This document shows, in pieces, positions 12,037 to 25,209 of a stretch of DNA of 64,000 nt. This DNA is from Sitta carolinensis (taxonomy: Eukaryota > Chordata > Aves > Passeriformes > Sittidae), in the NCBI GenBank assembly GCA_032173965.1, contig CM063284.1, forward strand, positions 111,202,410 to 111,266,409, written 5' to 3'. Position numbers and translations under genes: made by a program. A model generated the notes under the pieces. That model was not told the origin of the DNA and made no database searches. It saw only the letters and a list, made by a program, of their open reading frames with translations. How positions within the stretch are numbered: the stretch's first letter is position 1; each line of letters opens with the position of its first letter.

Positions 12037-14029
12037 GTGACTTGGTTTTTAAAGTGGATGTAAATGCAAATTGTGCTATATGTCTAGAGGGAAGAGGTAA
12101 ATGCTTAGTTACTTTAAAGGATGAGAATTTTTGTGGTTAGCAGAATTTGTTTATGCGTGCCAAATGACTTGGGGTTGACAGAGGACCACAACTGCAGCTA
12201 GTCAGGCAAAACAGAATTCAAGTGTGAATATTCTAAGCCCTTCCCTTCAGGCATAGAAAACTAGTCAGTGCTCACCCTTGTCAGAATTTTCACATAAGCA
12301 AGCATTATCACAGTGCAGTGAGTATCTGCAATGTCACGTGATGTTACAGCTTTCTCGGAGAAGGTGACAACAGTGAGGAGCAGCAGCAGGGACAACCGTC
12401 TCTCTTCATCAGTCAGTTTCAAGGGACTTGGCAGAAAGGGGAGATTCTCCTACTCTCGGATCTGGAAAAGGAGGTCAATCTGTAATGGCTTGGACAGAAG
12501 TGGCATATGTACATTTTATGTCAGACTGTCTGGTGAAACCCTTTATACAGCTGGAAAATACCATTTCAGGGGAAGCAGAAGGCTTTGCAGAAGCATGTTG
12601 CATGTGATGAAAAATAAGTTCACATGAAAGTGGTTTTGAGAACAATTTAGTTTTATATTTCCAAATTGCTTTATTTCAGTTTCAGTATTAAATTTAATAA
12701 AGACAGGGACAAAATTTTTTATTTTATTTTTGTAGAATTCAACTTTATTCAATAAATTTGAAAGGTTTTAAGGCGCAGTTTCTTTGGTTTGGGTTTCTTG
12801 AAGGTTGGGTTAATTTTTTTTTTTGAAGTTTCTCATAAACTCAAACTAAAATATTTTGATTTATTTTCCAGACGAAGAACATTCACAGTTGTGAAATGAG
12901 CCTTAAAATAAACAAACAAATAACTAGTACAGCTCTGCTGTTAAGTTCCAGTATCACGTTCACTGTTCCTCCCCTGTTCCTTCTTTGCTGTGGGAAGACA
13001 ATAATTTAGATCAGCTGTTTTTCTTCAGATGTTGTGTTTTTCCCAATGCAACTTGTAAATCAAAAAGGGTAGAACTGGAGCTCTGCTGCCCTTGTCCTCT
13101 GAGACCCTTTTCTGCCCCACTAAATGTTTGTAGCATTCGCCAGGGTAACAACTATTGTCCTCTCAGTGACTGGAGTGCAGATCTGAGTAAGACTATGTGA
13201 GAATGAGAATAAATCTTACATAATCTCACAGCTCAGACCAAGGTCTGTCTGAGTAGCCCTTGCCCTGTGCAGAGTGCAAAGGAACCTAGAAGTAATTTCA
13301 TTTCAGTGCAAAGTGGTTTCTTGTTCAGCAGAGGCAAAAGTCCTGTGATTCGATCTGTGTAGATGCCTGCTCATGTTGCTTTAAAACAAGAGAGCCTTCT
13401 GACTGCCCTAACTGCCTGCTGATAAAATGGATGATCAGTTTTGCAATAATCATTTGTAGGCAGTGCATCTTACTCCTTCTTTCTCCACATTTGTCCCTCA
13501 ATGTGAGTCATCAGCTTTTAGATGCCTTAAATGTATTTTATGTCTTGGATGTACTCTTCTAACTTGGTTCCTGACAGCTGCTGCTTTGAGAAAGGTCAAG
13601 GAAGGCAAACACAACTTCACTTTTAACAGTGTTTGATTATTGTTTTTAAGTAAAGGCATTTTTTGCAGTATCTAATAAAAAAGGCTGAACAAAGTCAGTG
13701 AGTTTGCAAGATTTAAAAGTTCAGGTGTAGTGGGAGAGGGCTTCTTGTAGGGAGTTTGTGATTTCATTGGTATTTGGCAGAAGTGCAGGCATGATTTTTT
13801 TTCTTTGCAGTTAGTAGTATCTATAGAGAAAACACAAATTACTGCAAAAGCTTAACATAGGTCTTTCTATAACGCTCTTTTGGTGAGTATTCTGCTTGTA
13901 CATGGGTTTATCACAGTCAGACGTATATGCAGAGCACAGAGGGATGCACATCTTTAGAGTACCAGAACTTCTTTCTTTCTCCTCATCCAGACTTCTCAAT
14001 TTCATTTTTCATTTTCACTTTCTTTCCAG

Positions 14030-14249
14030 ATAAATCTGGTGTTTTAATTGTGAAGATCTTAGAAATATTTGAGGAGTGCACAATACAAGTTGCCATCTGC
14101 CAGCAGCTGGAGCAGTCTCCTGTTGCACTTTCACCCGAGGATGCTGTTATCAATGCAGAGGAACCAATTCTCAAAGTCCTCTTCACAAGAGAGACAGCAG
14201 CTCACCTGAAGAGCAGACCACAGGATGTCATCTACATCCATCCACCATG
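14030..14249 (+). CDS. SPIDR: SPIDR internal coding exon (220 nt)
   Basis: This is the next SPIDR exon. Seen: a long pyrimidine tract ending tttccag before 14030, a strong donor gtgagtaag from 14250, and an open frame. The first two bases complete an Asp codon begun by the exon ending at 1084, so the joined peptide reads from IPS through D into KSGVLIVKILE. Further landmarks are EECTIQVA, LKVLFTRETA and RPQDVIYIHPPW. The last two bases (TG) need a G from the next exon to complete the Trp codon. In the SPIDR I remember, this block is followed by a peptide beginning QKLIIPSG, which I did not find in the rest of the window. The middle, around SPVALSPEDAVINAEEP, is Ser/Pro/acidic and looks like a variable linker between better conserved flanks. 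A second in-frame acceptor lies 39 nt upstream. Confidence 0.94.
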
Positions 14250-15820
14250 GTGAGTAAGAAGGGGGGCCACACTTGCTGTAGCACTGCAGAACGAAGTGGA
14301 GTTGGTAGAGTGCTGGCTGCACTGCTGTAGGAAAAACCTTGTGGGGGTAACAGGAGAGCAGGGCATTCTTGTGGTTATCTGTCTCTGACAGCTTGAGAGA
14401 CTGACAGATACCTTCAGGACAGCTCAGATAACTAAATGTGTATCATGATGCCTCTAGTGTTGCTTAGGGCTTCAGTTGTGTTTTCACTTAATATTTTCAT
14501 GTTTGGAGCACTAGAAAGGCCTGAGCAATGTCTTATCCATGATAAGGCCAATAAAGTGCATACTTTCTGGTAGCGAAGTAGTTCAGGAATGCTCATCTGT
14601 TGTTGTGAGCATGGGTATAATATTTCAGTGGAAAAGTCTCTATTAACTGAAGAGCATTCAGTCTTCAGTTCCCTGAGTTCTTCTTCAGCACAACCCTTTC
14701 TAGAATTCTTCAAAATGTTTGGTCTACACTTGTGGTTATTTTCTAAATTGGTTTATTTACCTGAATTTTAAGGGGTAGCAAAAATGATGAGATTTCTAGA
14801 ACAGCAGCTGGTTGTAGCAGCTGTAGGTTGGAAGGACTACTCCTCATAAAAATTACGGGGAACTTTGAAGTGGGACTATTACTTCTGTCCTCACTACCCT
14901 CCACTCAAATTATAAAAGAGGAAATATTTTTCTTATGTATTTCACCATTAATTACCTGAGTTTTAGCCTCCAGCTGCCTCTTGTGTTTGACCATATCCTT
15001 TTGCAAAATACTTTTTCCTGTTTTGCAAAGGTCTGTATCTGGTTTCTATCTTCATTGATAGCTTCAAATCTTTTCTGAGTTCCCCAATTTGTAATCTTTT
15101 GCTTCTGAAATGTTTTTTAACTCTTTTTGGAAGCAATTCAAAAGCTAAGGGAAGATATTTTATTTGGGGTTTATTATGGCTACAGATACAACTATTGATA
15201 GTATAGATGTAAATACATCAGTAGCAAAGGGAAAATGAAGTTCAATATCAAGTCTTAGTCTGATATGATTCTGATTCACTGCCTGTTTTTGTTCTCATTT
15301 ATCTTCTCCTTCACGTGCTTTTCTCCATGCTTTACATTTGGTTTTGTTTTCCTGTTTTCTTGCTTTTCTCCTACCAACTTAGTTCCGTTTTTCTCTTTAG
15401 GTTTCCTCCGTTTTTAAACCATGAGGTTTTGCATTTATGCAGCTGTATCCTTCTATGTAGACCTTAGCCTACATAAAGATTTTTGTACCAGAAAAACTCT
15501 TAATTGGGGTGTGATTCAACTTTTCTCTTTTTTACCTCCTTTTCTCTTTTCCTGAGCTGTTACTGTAGAATGCATGTGTAAGTCTCAGACTGCTGCAGCT
15601 TGTTTCACGTCTGCTCTGGGAGAAGATGTAAATCTGCACTGATACGATCCTTTCCAGACTACAGACATATGCAACTGTACTAGTGTAGTCTTCTCATTTG
15701 TTTAAATTTTAAGATGTTCTGGACACAAAGCTCATTCCTGTATTTATGTAAACTGAGATTGCTTTAGAAAGCTTCATAGCTTGCAGTCTGTCTTCCCAGA
15801 AATTCTGCTTTTTGTTTGCT

Positions 15821-15879
15821 TTATATATATATATATATATATTTTATTTTTTTTTTTTATTATATTTTTTTTTCTTTTG
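15821..15879 (+). repeat. TA microsatellite with T-rich extension
   Basis: About ten TA units (15822-15842), then T runs interrupted by single A or AT. Likely length-variable. Confidence 0.92.
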
Positions 15880-18800
15880 TAGGATGCACTTTTCATGTAG
15901 GCAAAAGGTTATTTCATGAGACTGTAATGTTTGGACAGAGGATACATCTGCATTGTCACAGTTGCTTTCCTTACCTATATGTCTCTCAAGGCACTTCATA
16001 AATACATCAGTTAATTGTAGCAAAACTGCATTATTCCTCATCTCTAATCCTGTTTTCTGTCTTTTTGAAACTATCTTAATGTCACTTGTCTCTTTGTTTA
16101 CTCAACCAACTTCAAAAGAAATTGGGCTGGATACTGTTAAACTACTGGAGGCAGGGAAGGGAGAGAATGAGGGATGTTTTTGTTTTAGATTATAATTTGG
16201 CACTTTTAGTTTACATTAATTGGAAATTGGACTTGTATACTTAGTGGAAGTTTCCTCTATCACAGTTCCAAGCTTCTATTCTCTTAAACTCTTACTTGAG
16301 AGCTCTGAATGCTGAAATGTCGTTCTTGTTACTCTGCACTGAATTTGTACTTCTGTTAAAAACAAATGCTGTTTCCGTTAAAATGCTTGTCTGTCAATTC
16401 AAATGTGTGACTAGTGAAAAAACAAATTAACTAAATCTAATCCTGACATGGTGACATAAGCATATTTATGTACCTTATTAACATCTTATGTATCTTATTA
16501 TCAGTCAGATGCAAAAGGGACCAAAACCAAAATTAGATGCAAGGGGAGGCAATCCTTTAATTACCTGTGTGGTTTTGGGACACATAACACACAGTACATT
16601 GTTGTCCTGTATTTTGAGACAGTTGTATGGCAAGAGAGAATGGGATGAGATGGGGTGTTCTCTAAGTAGCCTGCTTCTGGTGCTGTAGTGTCCCGAGAGC
16701 AAAATTTCCTGTTACCTTTAAAATGAAACCCCAGAATTACATTCCGTGTTTGCTTTTTGCTCTCTGACCAGGCAGCCAAGTAAGGTGTCGACACACAGGC
16801 TCCTGGAGGTGATTATTCATTCAAAAATTGAGCACATTATTTTGGTGCCTTTGTAAAAATTAGACTTTTCTTTTGTAACTGTACTTGTATGTGCTGTAAA
16901 CTCAGTGCATAACTTGGTATGTGAAACATCTCCTGCAGTAGACTTGCATTAAGTACTTCAGGAAACAGTGTTTAGAGAAGTGCTGATATGCTTGTTGGTA
17001 TTTGTTTGCATACAGAATCCCACGTCACTTCAGCACTGCACTATAAGCAATTTAATTTCAAAAATGAAATAATGATGGGGGCTGGTTGTAAGAATCTTAC
17101 CACTGGACATTGGACATTGCTCATGAGAACAGTCCCACTGGATTTCAGGGGAGCTTTGTGTCAGGGCAAGAATTACCAGGATTGAACCCAGGTTTTTTTG
17201 TGACTAGATATTAATTTCCTCGGGTCCAGGTCTTAAGATACATATTTACACTCTTGAAAGCCAGGTATTTGATGTGAGGATTGTCACTTGCTATAGGGAA
17301 AGCAACCCCATAAACTGATTAAAGCTTCCAGACCAGTGTGTGGTTGAGGGCAGAGCTCAGGTCCCTGGCCACTGAGACATCTGACAGGAGCCTGCTCTGA
17401 TCTTGTGGCTATATGGAAGCATTATTGCAGTGTTGTATCTAAATAAGGCCTATTAGCTTGGACACATCACATGAAAACGATTGTGTGTTTTGGGCTGGAG
17501 CTGGTTTCTGTCTGGCCAGATGCGTACAAAACAGGCAAAAGGACTCAGCCCTGCCTGCCCCTGCCTGTGGAGGCTTGCCTTTGGTTTTCTTTGCAGTACC
17601 TGAGCAACTTCTTGGATTAAGATTTTAAATGAACACCTCATAATTTTTTACAAACTGAATTTGAATCATTAAGTGTTTTTAACACCTGGAAAAGAAAAGA
17701 GTTTATTACTGAGTTTAATTAAATTGATTACTAAGTCTTTATTCACTTTGCAGAAATACATATCCAGCAAAAAGTAAAGATTGTCTGCAAAGACATGAGA
17801 GAGTGGAAACAAAGGCTTCCATTCCTCCACTGGTGGTGATTTTATGGCTTCAACTTACCTTTTTATTTTCTGTTTGTTTTATTGTAAAAATTATAGAAAT
17901 AATTTACCATACTTAACAGAAAGTAATAAGAGTAGGTATTTTTAAAGATTCCAGGATTCATTTGACTGCTGACCCTGCAAGGCTTGGGGATAGAGTTTGC
18001 CTTAGATACTCCTGTCTTCTACTCATAGATATGCCCACTAGTTAATATTCAAGATAAACTGACCTGAAGAAAATGTGCTGATTATAATTCTTTTCCTTGC
18101 CAGTAAGTTTAACCACTTTGAAATGTTTTTCATGTATTTCTGAAGTTAAACTACAAGAAGTATATGATATTAATAGAGTTCTTGGCAATAGCAGTATGAA
18201 CCACAGATCATGGTTGATTTGGACAGGCTCAGAGATCGATCCATACCTATTGAATGTGAATGTCTGGTATGAAGCCTCTAGTTCAGGAGGTTCATGTGGT
18301 GCTAATTACTGGGGGCAGGGGCAGTATGAAGGGGACATAACCACTCTGTTCTGTTCTTACACTGCCTGGAAACATTGCAGAAAATAAGATCCTTGGCTGG
18401 ATAGCCGTTATTCCCCGTGCAACTTCTCTGAGACAGTTTATTTTAGGAACTTGGTATGGCAAGTACATAAAACACTTAAATCTGTGACATCAACAAGCAA
18501 CCTCAAAGTCATTCTTTAGTTTCTCTTAACCTGTGAAACCACGGGGAGTCATAATTACTCAACTTTGAGTGTTCCAGTGCCTGGAGAAAGTGTTTAATGT
18601 GGACTTTTCATTTCTGTTTGCATAGCGCTAAATTCAGTCTCTCCTCGGTGAAGGAGTTTTAAAAGACTTTGAATTATTTACTGCCAAGAAGAACAACTCA
18701 TACAAAACATTGCTGCAGATCAGCTGATGTACAGGAATGAAATCTTGTATCTTAAGTCCTTTAAAGTAGGCCAATGGTAGAAGTTGCTGTAGAAATGTGC

Positions 18801-21471
18801 AGGCAAGCTCTGAAGAAATTTATGTACAAGAAGCAATCTGGTTTTGTGGATTCAGGTAGCATTCTACTTTAGAATTATCCTGGGTATACTGTAGGCTGTT
18901 TTGTTGACTCAACAAGAGCATTTATGATAAATGGGTATGTTACTGTGATTTTTGCATTGTCTTACCTAACACACTGTCTTACATCATCTGGGTGAGAAAC
19001 AACAGGAGCAACACAGGGAGCTAACATGAAATGGGTGTTTTGAGCTAGCATGGCTCATGTTAAAGAGCGTTTGGCTTCCATTTGATGAAGAGAGACTTTT
19101 ATCACTGTTGCTCTCACCGGGCAAGGGAAGCATTGAAGAACATTTACAGAGTACCTTCCTATCACAAGAAAGATCAAGTGAAAGCAGGATCTAGGCTTCA
19201 TATATTAATGAAATGCAGAAATTATCTCCTGCTGCTCTATAAAGAAATTTATATCCTTCTAAATTTTCTCAAAATTAAGGAAAGACATGTATAAAACATC
19301 TTTTACATAAATTCAGTTTCTCTGGTTACTCCACAGAGAAGCAGCTTCTTTGAATGCTTGATAGATCAGTTTTGTCCAACTGATCAATGTTCACCATCTT
19401 CCTCTGATGAAATCCAGGCACTTATATATATACACACATATAAATATTCAAATGGATGGAAGAGGGGAAAGGGGAGATCACCAGTCAGATCCCTCTCATT
19501 GGAAAGATGTTGGTTCTGCCTTAACATCTTCAAAGAAAGAATGTTACAATAGCAGAGTGGGAGAACCCTGATAAGAGGGACAAGGCTCACCCAAAGATAA
19601 AATTCTACAAAACTTCAGAGCTGTAAAGCCAGTGTGGGCACTATTTCTAAAGTACATATGGGAATGGCCTTGGAGCCAAAGATCAGATCATATCATCTGC
19701 TTGGAATTGCTTCTCAGAGATCATGCAGTTGTGCAAATTGAAGTTCCTTTCAGAAGCAGCTGAAGCAGCAGCAGGTTTTTTGCAAGAATCTATTTTTTGT
19801 TTTGTTAAGATATACTTTTCCCAGTGCAGTTGCTTCAAAAGAAGTGATTTATATTTTGAGAACAGAAATACATATACTTACTATGGACTGAAACTGGTTC
19901 CCTAGCAAGCATTTCTTCAATGCTTCTTTTGCTTTGTCTTTTCTTGACAGAGTAGTCCTTAGGATTTTTCTCCTTTTTTCTTTAAAAAATAAATTATTTT
20001 TCTTTTGTCCATCCTCTCTTGGAAAGGGAGAAAATTTTATCAGTAGAGCTGCTCAGGTATATGCTATTTTATAACTCTAAAAGTGAAAAGATTAAGCAAT
20101 TAATATTATTTGAGTTTGTTTGCTTTGCATGTAGAAAATCAAAACAACACAATCTCTTAGTAATCTAATCAATGAATAGCGGTGTTCCTTCAATAGGTGG
20201 ATGACATAATTGGAAAAATGCAGAATGGCACAGTTTTGATTCCAAGAGGAGAATAAGTCATTTATGTCATTTCTGTGATCTGCCACAACCACCTGAAGCA
20301 ACAGATATCTGTTTTTTCGCATGTGGGCTGTGTCTAATAAACTCAGTAACACAATCACACTTTTACAGTGAGACAGACATGCTTATTTTTATAAGTGTGG
20401 CATGAATAGACTTGTTATAGAAATGCCATATAGAAAATATTAGTACTCTGAAAAACAAAGATGAAAAACCTGCTCTCTATAAAAGGTGTTTCCATGGAGA
20501 AAAGAATGGAAACACAGGAAGACAGGAGGCTCAAGATAGTAGATACAGAGTTCTGTAGAAGATTAAAACTGGATTTTTAAACACGACTGCCTGTCTCTGG
20601 ACTAATAGCTGATGGTATCTTGACAAGCTGAAAAAGGGGAATTTCCACTGTATTGTACCAATGAGGTGTAGGGGTTTGTTGATACATTTGTTTGCTTTCG
20701 GCCAAATCAGAGGGGTCAGAAGCGGGCGGTGTGTTTGCAAAGCAGCAGCTTGGTTTTCAGATCAAGGTTGAAATGCGTCTGTCCGGGTAGAGTACCTCTG
20801 GTCTCCCTGCCCAGATGAGTGTGTGAACTGGGCACATCCAGTCAGTTGTGCTTCTGCCCCACACCCCGCAGCCTGCACAGAGCTCACTCAAAAGGAGCAC
20901 TGCATGTTGGTCTCAGGAGGTCATTCTGTGCTCTGGAGGGATTCTCCACCAGGATGACTTTTTCCAATATGGGCTTGTAAGAATAAAGGAGTTGTAGAAA
21001 AAAGGCAGGGGTTGGGAACAGCCTGGTTTATGCTTGGGGTGTGTTTTTCAGCATTTTTCCTAAATAATAGATACCATTCATCTTAGATCCTATTGGAATA
21101 ATTTTGGTGTCCCGTTAATGGGAAAAATCTGAATCACCTCACTGTGGTGCTTCCATGTTGAACAATTAGCATATATTTGAGTCCACAGCTTTTAACAAGA
21201 GAATAGGAAAATCACTTTTAAACATCCATTCCTTACAGTCAATGATGTTGTTTATGTCTGAAAAATTACTGGAAAAAATATTTAGTGAGGATGAAAATGT
21301 CTTCTCCTAACATTCACAAAATATTCTTGTCCTGAAAAATCTAATAATGTTTTGTTTTGTTTTTTAATGAAAGGTCTGTACTTGAAGCTTTCCAGCTTTT
21401 ATAAGTGAGGAAATTCCAAGCATTTTGTAGTGACAGATACTGTTAGTGGGTAGTTGTCCACTGACGTCAAA

Positions 21472-21479
21472 AACGGAGG
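21472..21479. promoter_or_regulatory. Consensus CRE (TGACGTCA) in an AT-rich context
   Basis: A full 8-bp CRE outside any CpG island, within 21440-21600, a stretch with somewhat more CpG than its surroundings (acgtc, aacgga, aacgaa, aacgga, tacgag). It could be a small regulatory element; an isolated 8-mer is weak evidence. Confidence 0.3.
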
Positions 21480-21923
21480 ATGGTGAACAGCTTTGTTCAA
21501 GTCAACGAAAAATGTACAGTCTTGGATAAACTCTGTGTTAGCAACGGAGCTATCAATGATATACGAGCAGCTTCACATGAGTTCCCATGTGTATTCAATC
21601 CAATGCTAAATTCCAGATCTTGTTTAATGAGCAACTGATGGAGCCAAGACCTGGCACTGCAGTCTGCTTTATCCAGTCATGAAGGAAAAACAAGCTAAAT
21701 AAGTTCAGATGAACAAGTTCAGAATTACTGCAGGGTTATTAAAAAGTTGTGATTTGTATTCCTCTGCTAATGTTTATGACTAACAGATTTGGGACGTGTA
21801 AAACAATACTTAATTTGTAAAGAGACTGTGTGCCAAAATTCCTTCAGTAGTTTAACCACTGAAGAGCAAGTTTTGACTTTGTGAATGGGTTTCTTTAAAT
21901 GTTTAAGATTATCAGTAATCAGC

Positions 21924-21937
21924 TTTTTTTTTTTTTT
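21924..21937 (+). repeat. Poly-T (14)
   Basis: Fourteen T residues followed by aaatttaaatttt. Low complexity. Confidence 0.88.
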
Positions 21938-24822
21938 AAATTTAAATTTTGAAAAATTATTGTTTCTGTTTGTTGGATTGCTGTTCAGCACTTTCACTTC
22001 GTGAAATAAAATGTATTTCCATAGCTGACTGTAGAGGCGCAATTTTCAAGACAAGTGCCATTCTCTTTATTTATCAGGCGTGATTTGCTACTGTAATGGT
22101 AGGTGTGTATTTGGAGTAAGATTTTTCCATGCAATTTCTCTATGTAGTTAAGTTGGGGTTTGAATACACTGGGTATATTCTGGATATACACTGGATTTTT
22201 AGGTTAAGGATGCTTGTGTCCTTGGGCAATTTTGTGTGGGCAAAGAGATGGATAGTGTGGGTTTGCCAAATTATCCTGTGTGGTCATTCCCTACAATATC
22301 AAGGTATGCTTTGTCAGTTTCCTCCTCCAGAATGTCATATTTAAGTGTAGGTAAGCAACAGTTAATTACCGTACTCCTAGCAGAAATAGTAATTAAAGCC
22401 CCAAATATTTCAAAAGGGGAATGTTGCTTTCAAATATTTGAAAGATTTGGAATGTTGCTACCCAAAATACAGTATTTAAAATATCTCAGCTATCCTGGGG
22501 GGCGGGAGCACGGGAGCGCAAGGGGGAGAGCAAATTTTACTGTTTCTTCTACCAGGCAGATTACTTCTCTTTCAATAAAAGCTCATGGAAAAAATACCCA
22601 TGGTTTTATGTGTTTTTGGCAGAAGAATGTACTTTGGTAATATGAAGCAGTTCAGCTGTGAAACATTCAGTGTAGCCTTTTGTGTGTTTGATGAAGCTTC
22701 TCTTCCTACCAGTCTTCCAAGTTAATGTTCACTGTGCAGATTGCAATATATTACTTCTCCCAGACTGGTAGGCTTCTTGACAGCATCCTGAGATGTCTTG
22801 AAAAAATACTCCTCTAGTTACTGCCCCAGTACAGCCTTCTGGAACACAAATCTTCTCCAATCAGAAGTATTGGAACTGTACAACCACTAATTTTGGGGGA
22901 TTTGTGTTTGGAAAGCCAAAAAAAATCATTACTTGGCAGTATGTGGGAAAGGGGATCATTGTGTGTATGGGGTGGGGTTGTTTTGGTGGGTTTTTTCTTT
23001 CTTTAACCTCTTTGGACAAATGTTACCTGTTTTCTCTCTCCTTGATAAAAGAGTTAAAAAGAGAGTAAAAAAGAAGGAAGCCTAGTGAATGTTTCTGTGC
23101 ATGTTTTTTGTTTTGATGGTTATCTTCCCCTTTTCTAAGTCTTGCTCTTTTTTTTTTCCCCACTAAGCAGCATATTTTTGCTGTTGAGCAGATCACCATG
23201 GTGGACTTTTGCATGGTCTTCCTGGGAGTCATTGTCCATAGTTGGTCCAAGGTTCTTGGCTGTCATAAAAAACAGGACTGCTTGTCCACCTTGACACTGC
23301 TGCTTCACAGCGTCTCTGTTAGCGCAAACCCAAGTCAGTCAGCATCTCCAGCTAATCTCTTGTAGCATGTACTGAGGCTATGAAGAAATATCCTGAGGTA
23401 GTCTGAGGTGTTGTTGGGACAGACATTGAGGATCGTAACTACTCCCAAAAAAAACCTGGCAGAATATTTACAGTGCTGCATGCACACACTGAAAGCACCA
23501 AACTTGAGAACACTTAAGATTCGGTATAAAACCATAAATTTACATTGATTGTGTTTTCACTTATCTTTCCAGCATGTTTGTCTTTTGTGTTTCCCAAAAA
23601 CAAATTTCTCCTCCAAGCTGAGGTTCATTTTTGAGAAACGTGGGCAATGCAACTGTGTGAGATTTGTACATTGCATTTGTGCCTTAGCAAATACTGCTTG
23701 TCTTCTGGTTCACTGAGCTTGTCATAAATATTAATTTAATAGGGCTGGTACTGTTTTATGCATTGTGAATGTACAGATTGAGGAAGAGATAAACTTTATT
23801 GATATGGGCTGTCACTGGAACTTACAGGGTTTGTAGGCTTAAAGGAGCTCAGATTTACAGAATATATGTATAATAGTCATTCTTCAAATTATTTGAAGAG
23901 ATTTTATACAATATAGGATTGTTCTTTGTTGTATTCCCAAATTACCTTCCATCTCTCACACAAAACCAAATAAGTTGCCCAGTATTTTCTTTGTCTTTTT
24001 ACAGCCTCTTGTGGTTTACAGTTTGAGAAGTTCTGTATGAGGTGACTGTCTAATTTTGCTAGGAGATATTTCACCCTAGGAGTTTGTTTTTGAATCTTGC
24101 TGTATAGCAGGGACATGTTTTCTAGCTATACTCAAAAGCAAATTTGTTTTAAAAACAAACTTCAACATACCACATTATCAGCTTGTAGATCAGTCCACCT
24201 AAGTCTTGAGAATTGCCTTTGGTTGTAGGTCACTTCAGATACAACGGCAATTTCTTGATTTTTGAGGACTGATGCTAACTTAGGAAGGAATGGAATCTTA
24301 TTAGGTTTACTATTTACCCTGAAACTGCCCTAAACACAGCTAGAGGAGAAAACAAGGGGGAAAAGTTATTTCCACAACCCAAATAAAAATGACACCTTTT
24401 TTGGAGGGGGGAGGGAGAAACTTTTATGTCTATTTGTTTTTTAGGTTAGACTACATATAAAAGTATTATTTTCTTGTGTGTTCCAGTTAATTGGTTGGAA
24501 TTCTTTACCTTTGATTATGATTCTTATTCTTTGGCAAAACCTTACATATTGAAGACTGCCTTCCTAGAAGAGGTCTGAGATTTGGAAATACACGTAATCT
24601 TGCACACAAAGCTCTTCTCTACTTACTAAATTCTGAACACCATTTTCTAAATTGAGATAGGTAATACTTGGGTTGCTGTGTTGATTCTTTTTGAAGCTTT
24701 TCTTGGAAAGTACTTTCTTATCCCACATTAACAGCTCAATTGATGCATTTTGGCTATGTCTAAGTAAAGCCATTTTCCACCCAGAATGTGCACTTAATGT
24801 ATTGGTTAATATATTGGATTTA

Positions 24823-24873
24823 TTATTAGTTGTATTTTAGTTATTATTTATAGTAGTTATTAGTTGTATTTTA
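24823..24873 (+). repeat. 17-bp direct repeat, period 34
   Basis: The sequence ttattagttgtatttta occurs exactly at 24823-24839 and 24857-24873, within an AT-rich block. It looks like a small tandem duplication with a diverged intervening half. Confidence 0.65.
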
Positions 24874-25209
24874 ACTGCTATCATAATGCTACTGCTTTAT
24901 TAACTATTGATGAACTGTAGATGATTTGGAGGACAATACTTCCCTGCAAGCTAGCAAGACAAAGTACAGCCTTTTAACGTATAACCTCATCAGATGTTAA
25001 AACTTATATAAAATGCATATATATTGACATTATAAGTATGTAGAAGCCAGGGTAGTACATGTGTTTTGTTGCCCCTTTCACTGAAACTGGGCTTGACGGC
25101 AGGCAGTCCAGTGCGTGATGGCCGGAGTTTGGAATGAGATGTCCTCAGGTCCGGACATGGAGACAGCGACATTTGCCTTCCTTTAACTTCTGCTTTGACT
25201 TCCCTCAGC

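Larger units (their letters stand above)
1085..14029 (+). other. SPIDR: Complete SPIDR intron (12,945 bp, phase 1)
   Basis: The intron runs from gtaaga at 1085 to tttccag at 14029. It contains a minus-strand CR1 reverse-transcriptase fragment, a + strand CR1 3' tail, a GA microsatellite, T-rich tracts and the second member of the 28-bp repeat pair. Between these I see only unique AT-rich sequence with no supported exon. A likely branch-point adenine (ctcaat at about 13998) sits about 30 nt before the 3' splice site. Confidence 0.9.
14250..25209 (+). other. Intronic block without genes
   Basis: Unique, AT-rich sequence. I see a TA/T-rich simple repeat (15821-15879), an isolated CRE (21472-21479), a GC box-like GGGGGGCGGG at 22497-22506 and the 17-bp direct repeat. 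Open frames such as 18097-18387 and 22236-22640 have no recognisable family and no paired splice sites. Confidence 0.7.

Noticed and set aside
18097..18387. 96-codon frame after cttgccag
   Set aside because: Acceptor-like start, yet no donor where needed and a peptide with no recognisable family.
22236..22640. 134-codon + strand frame
   Set aside because: No family resemblance, no paired splice sites, low-complexity and AT-rich first half.
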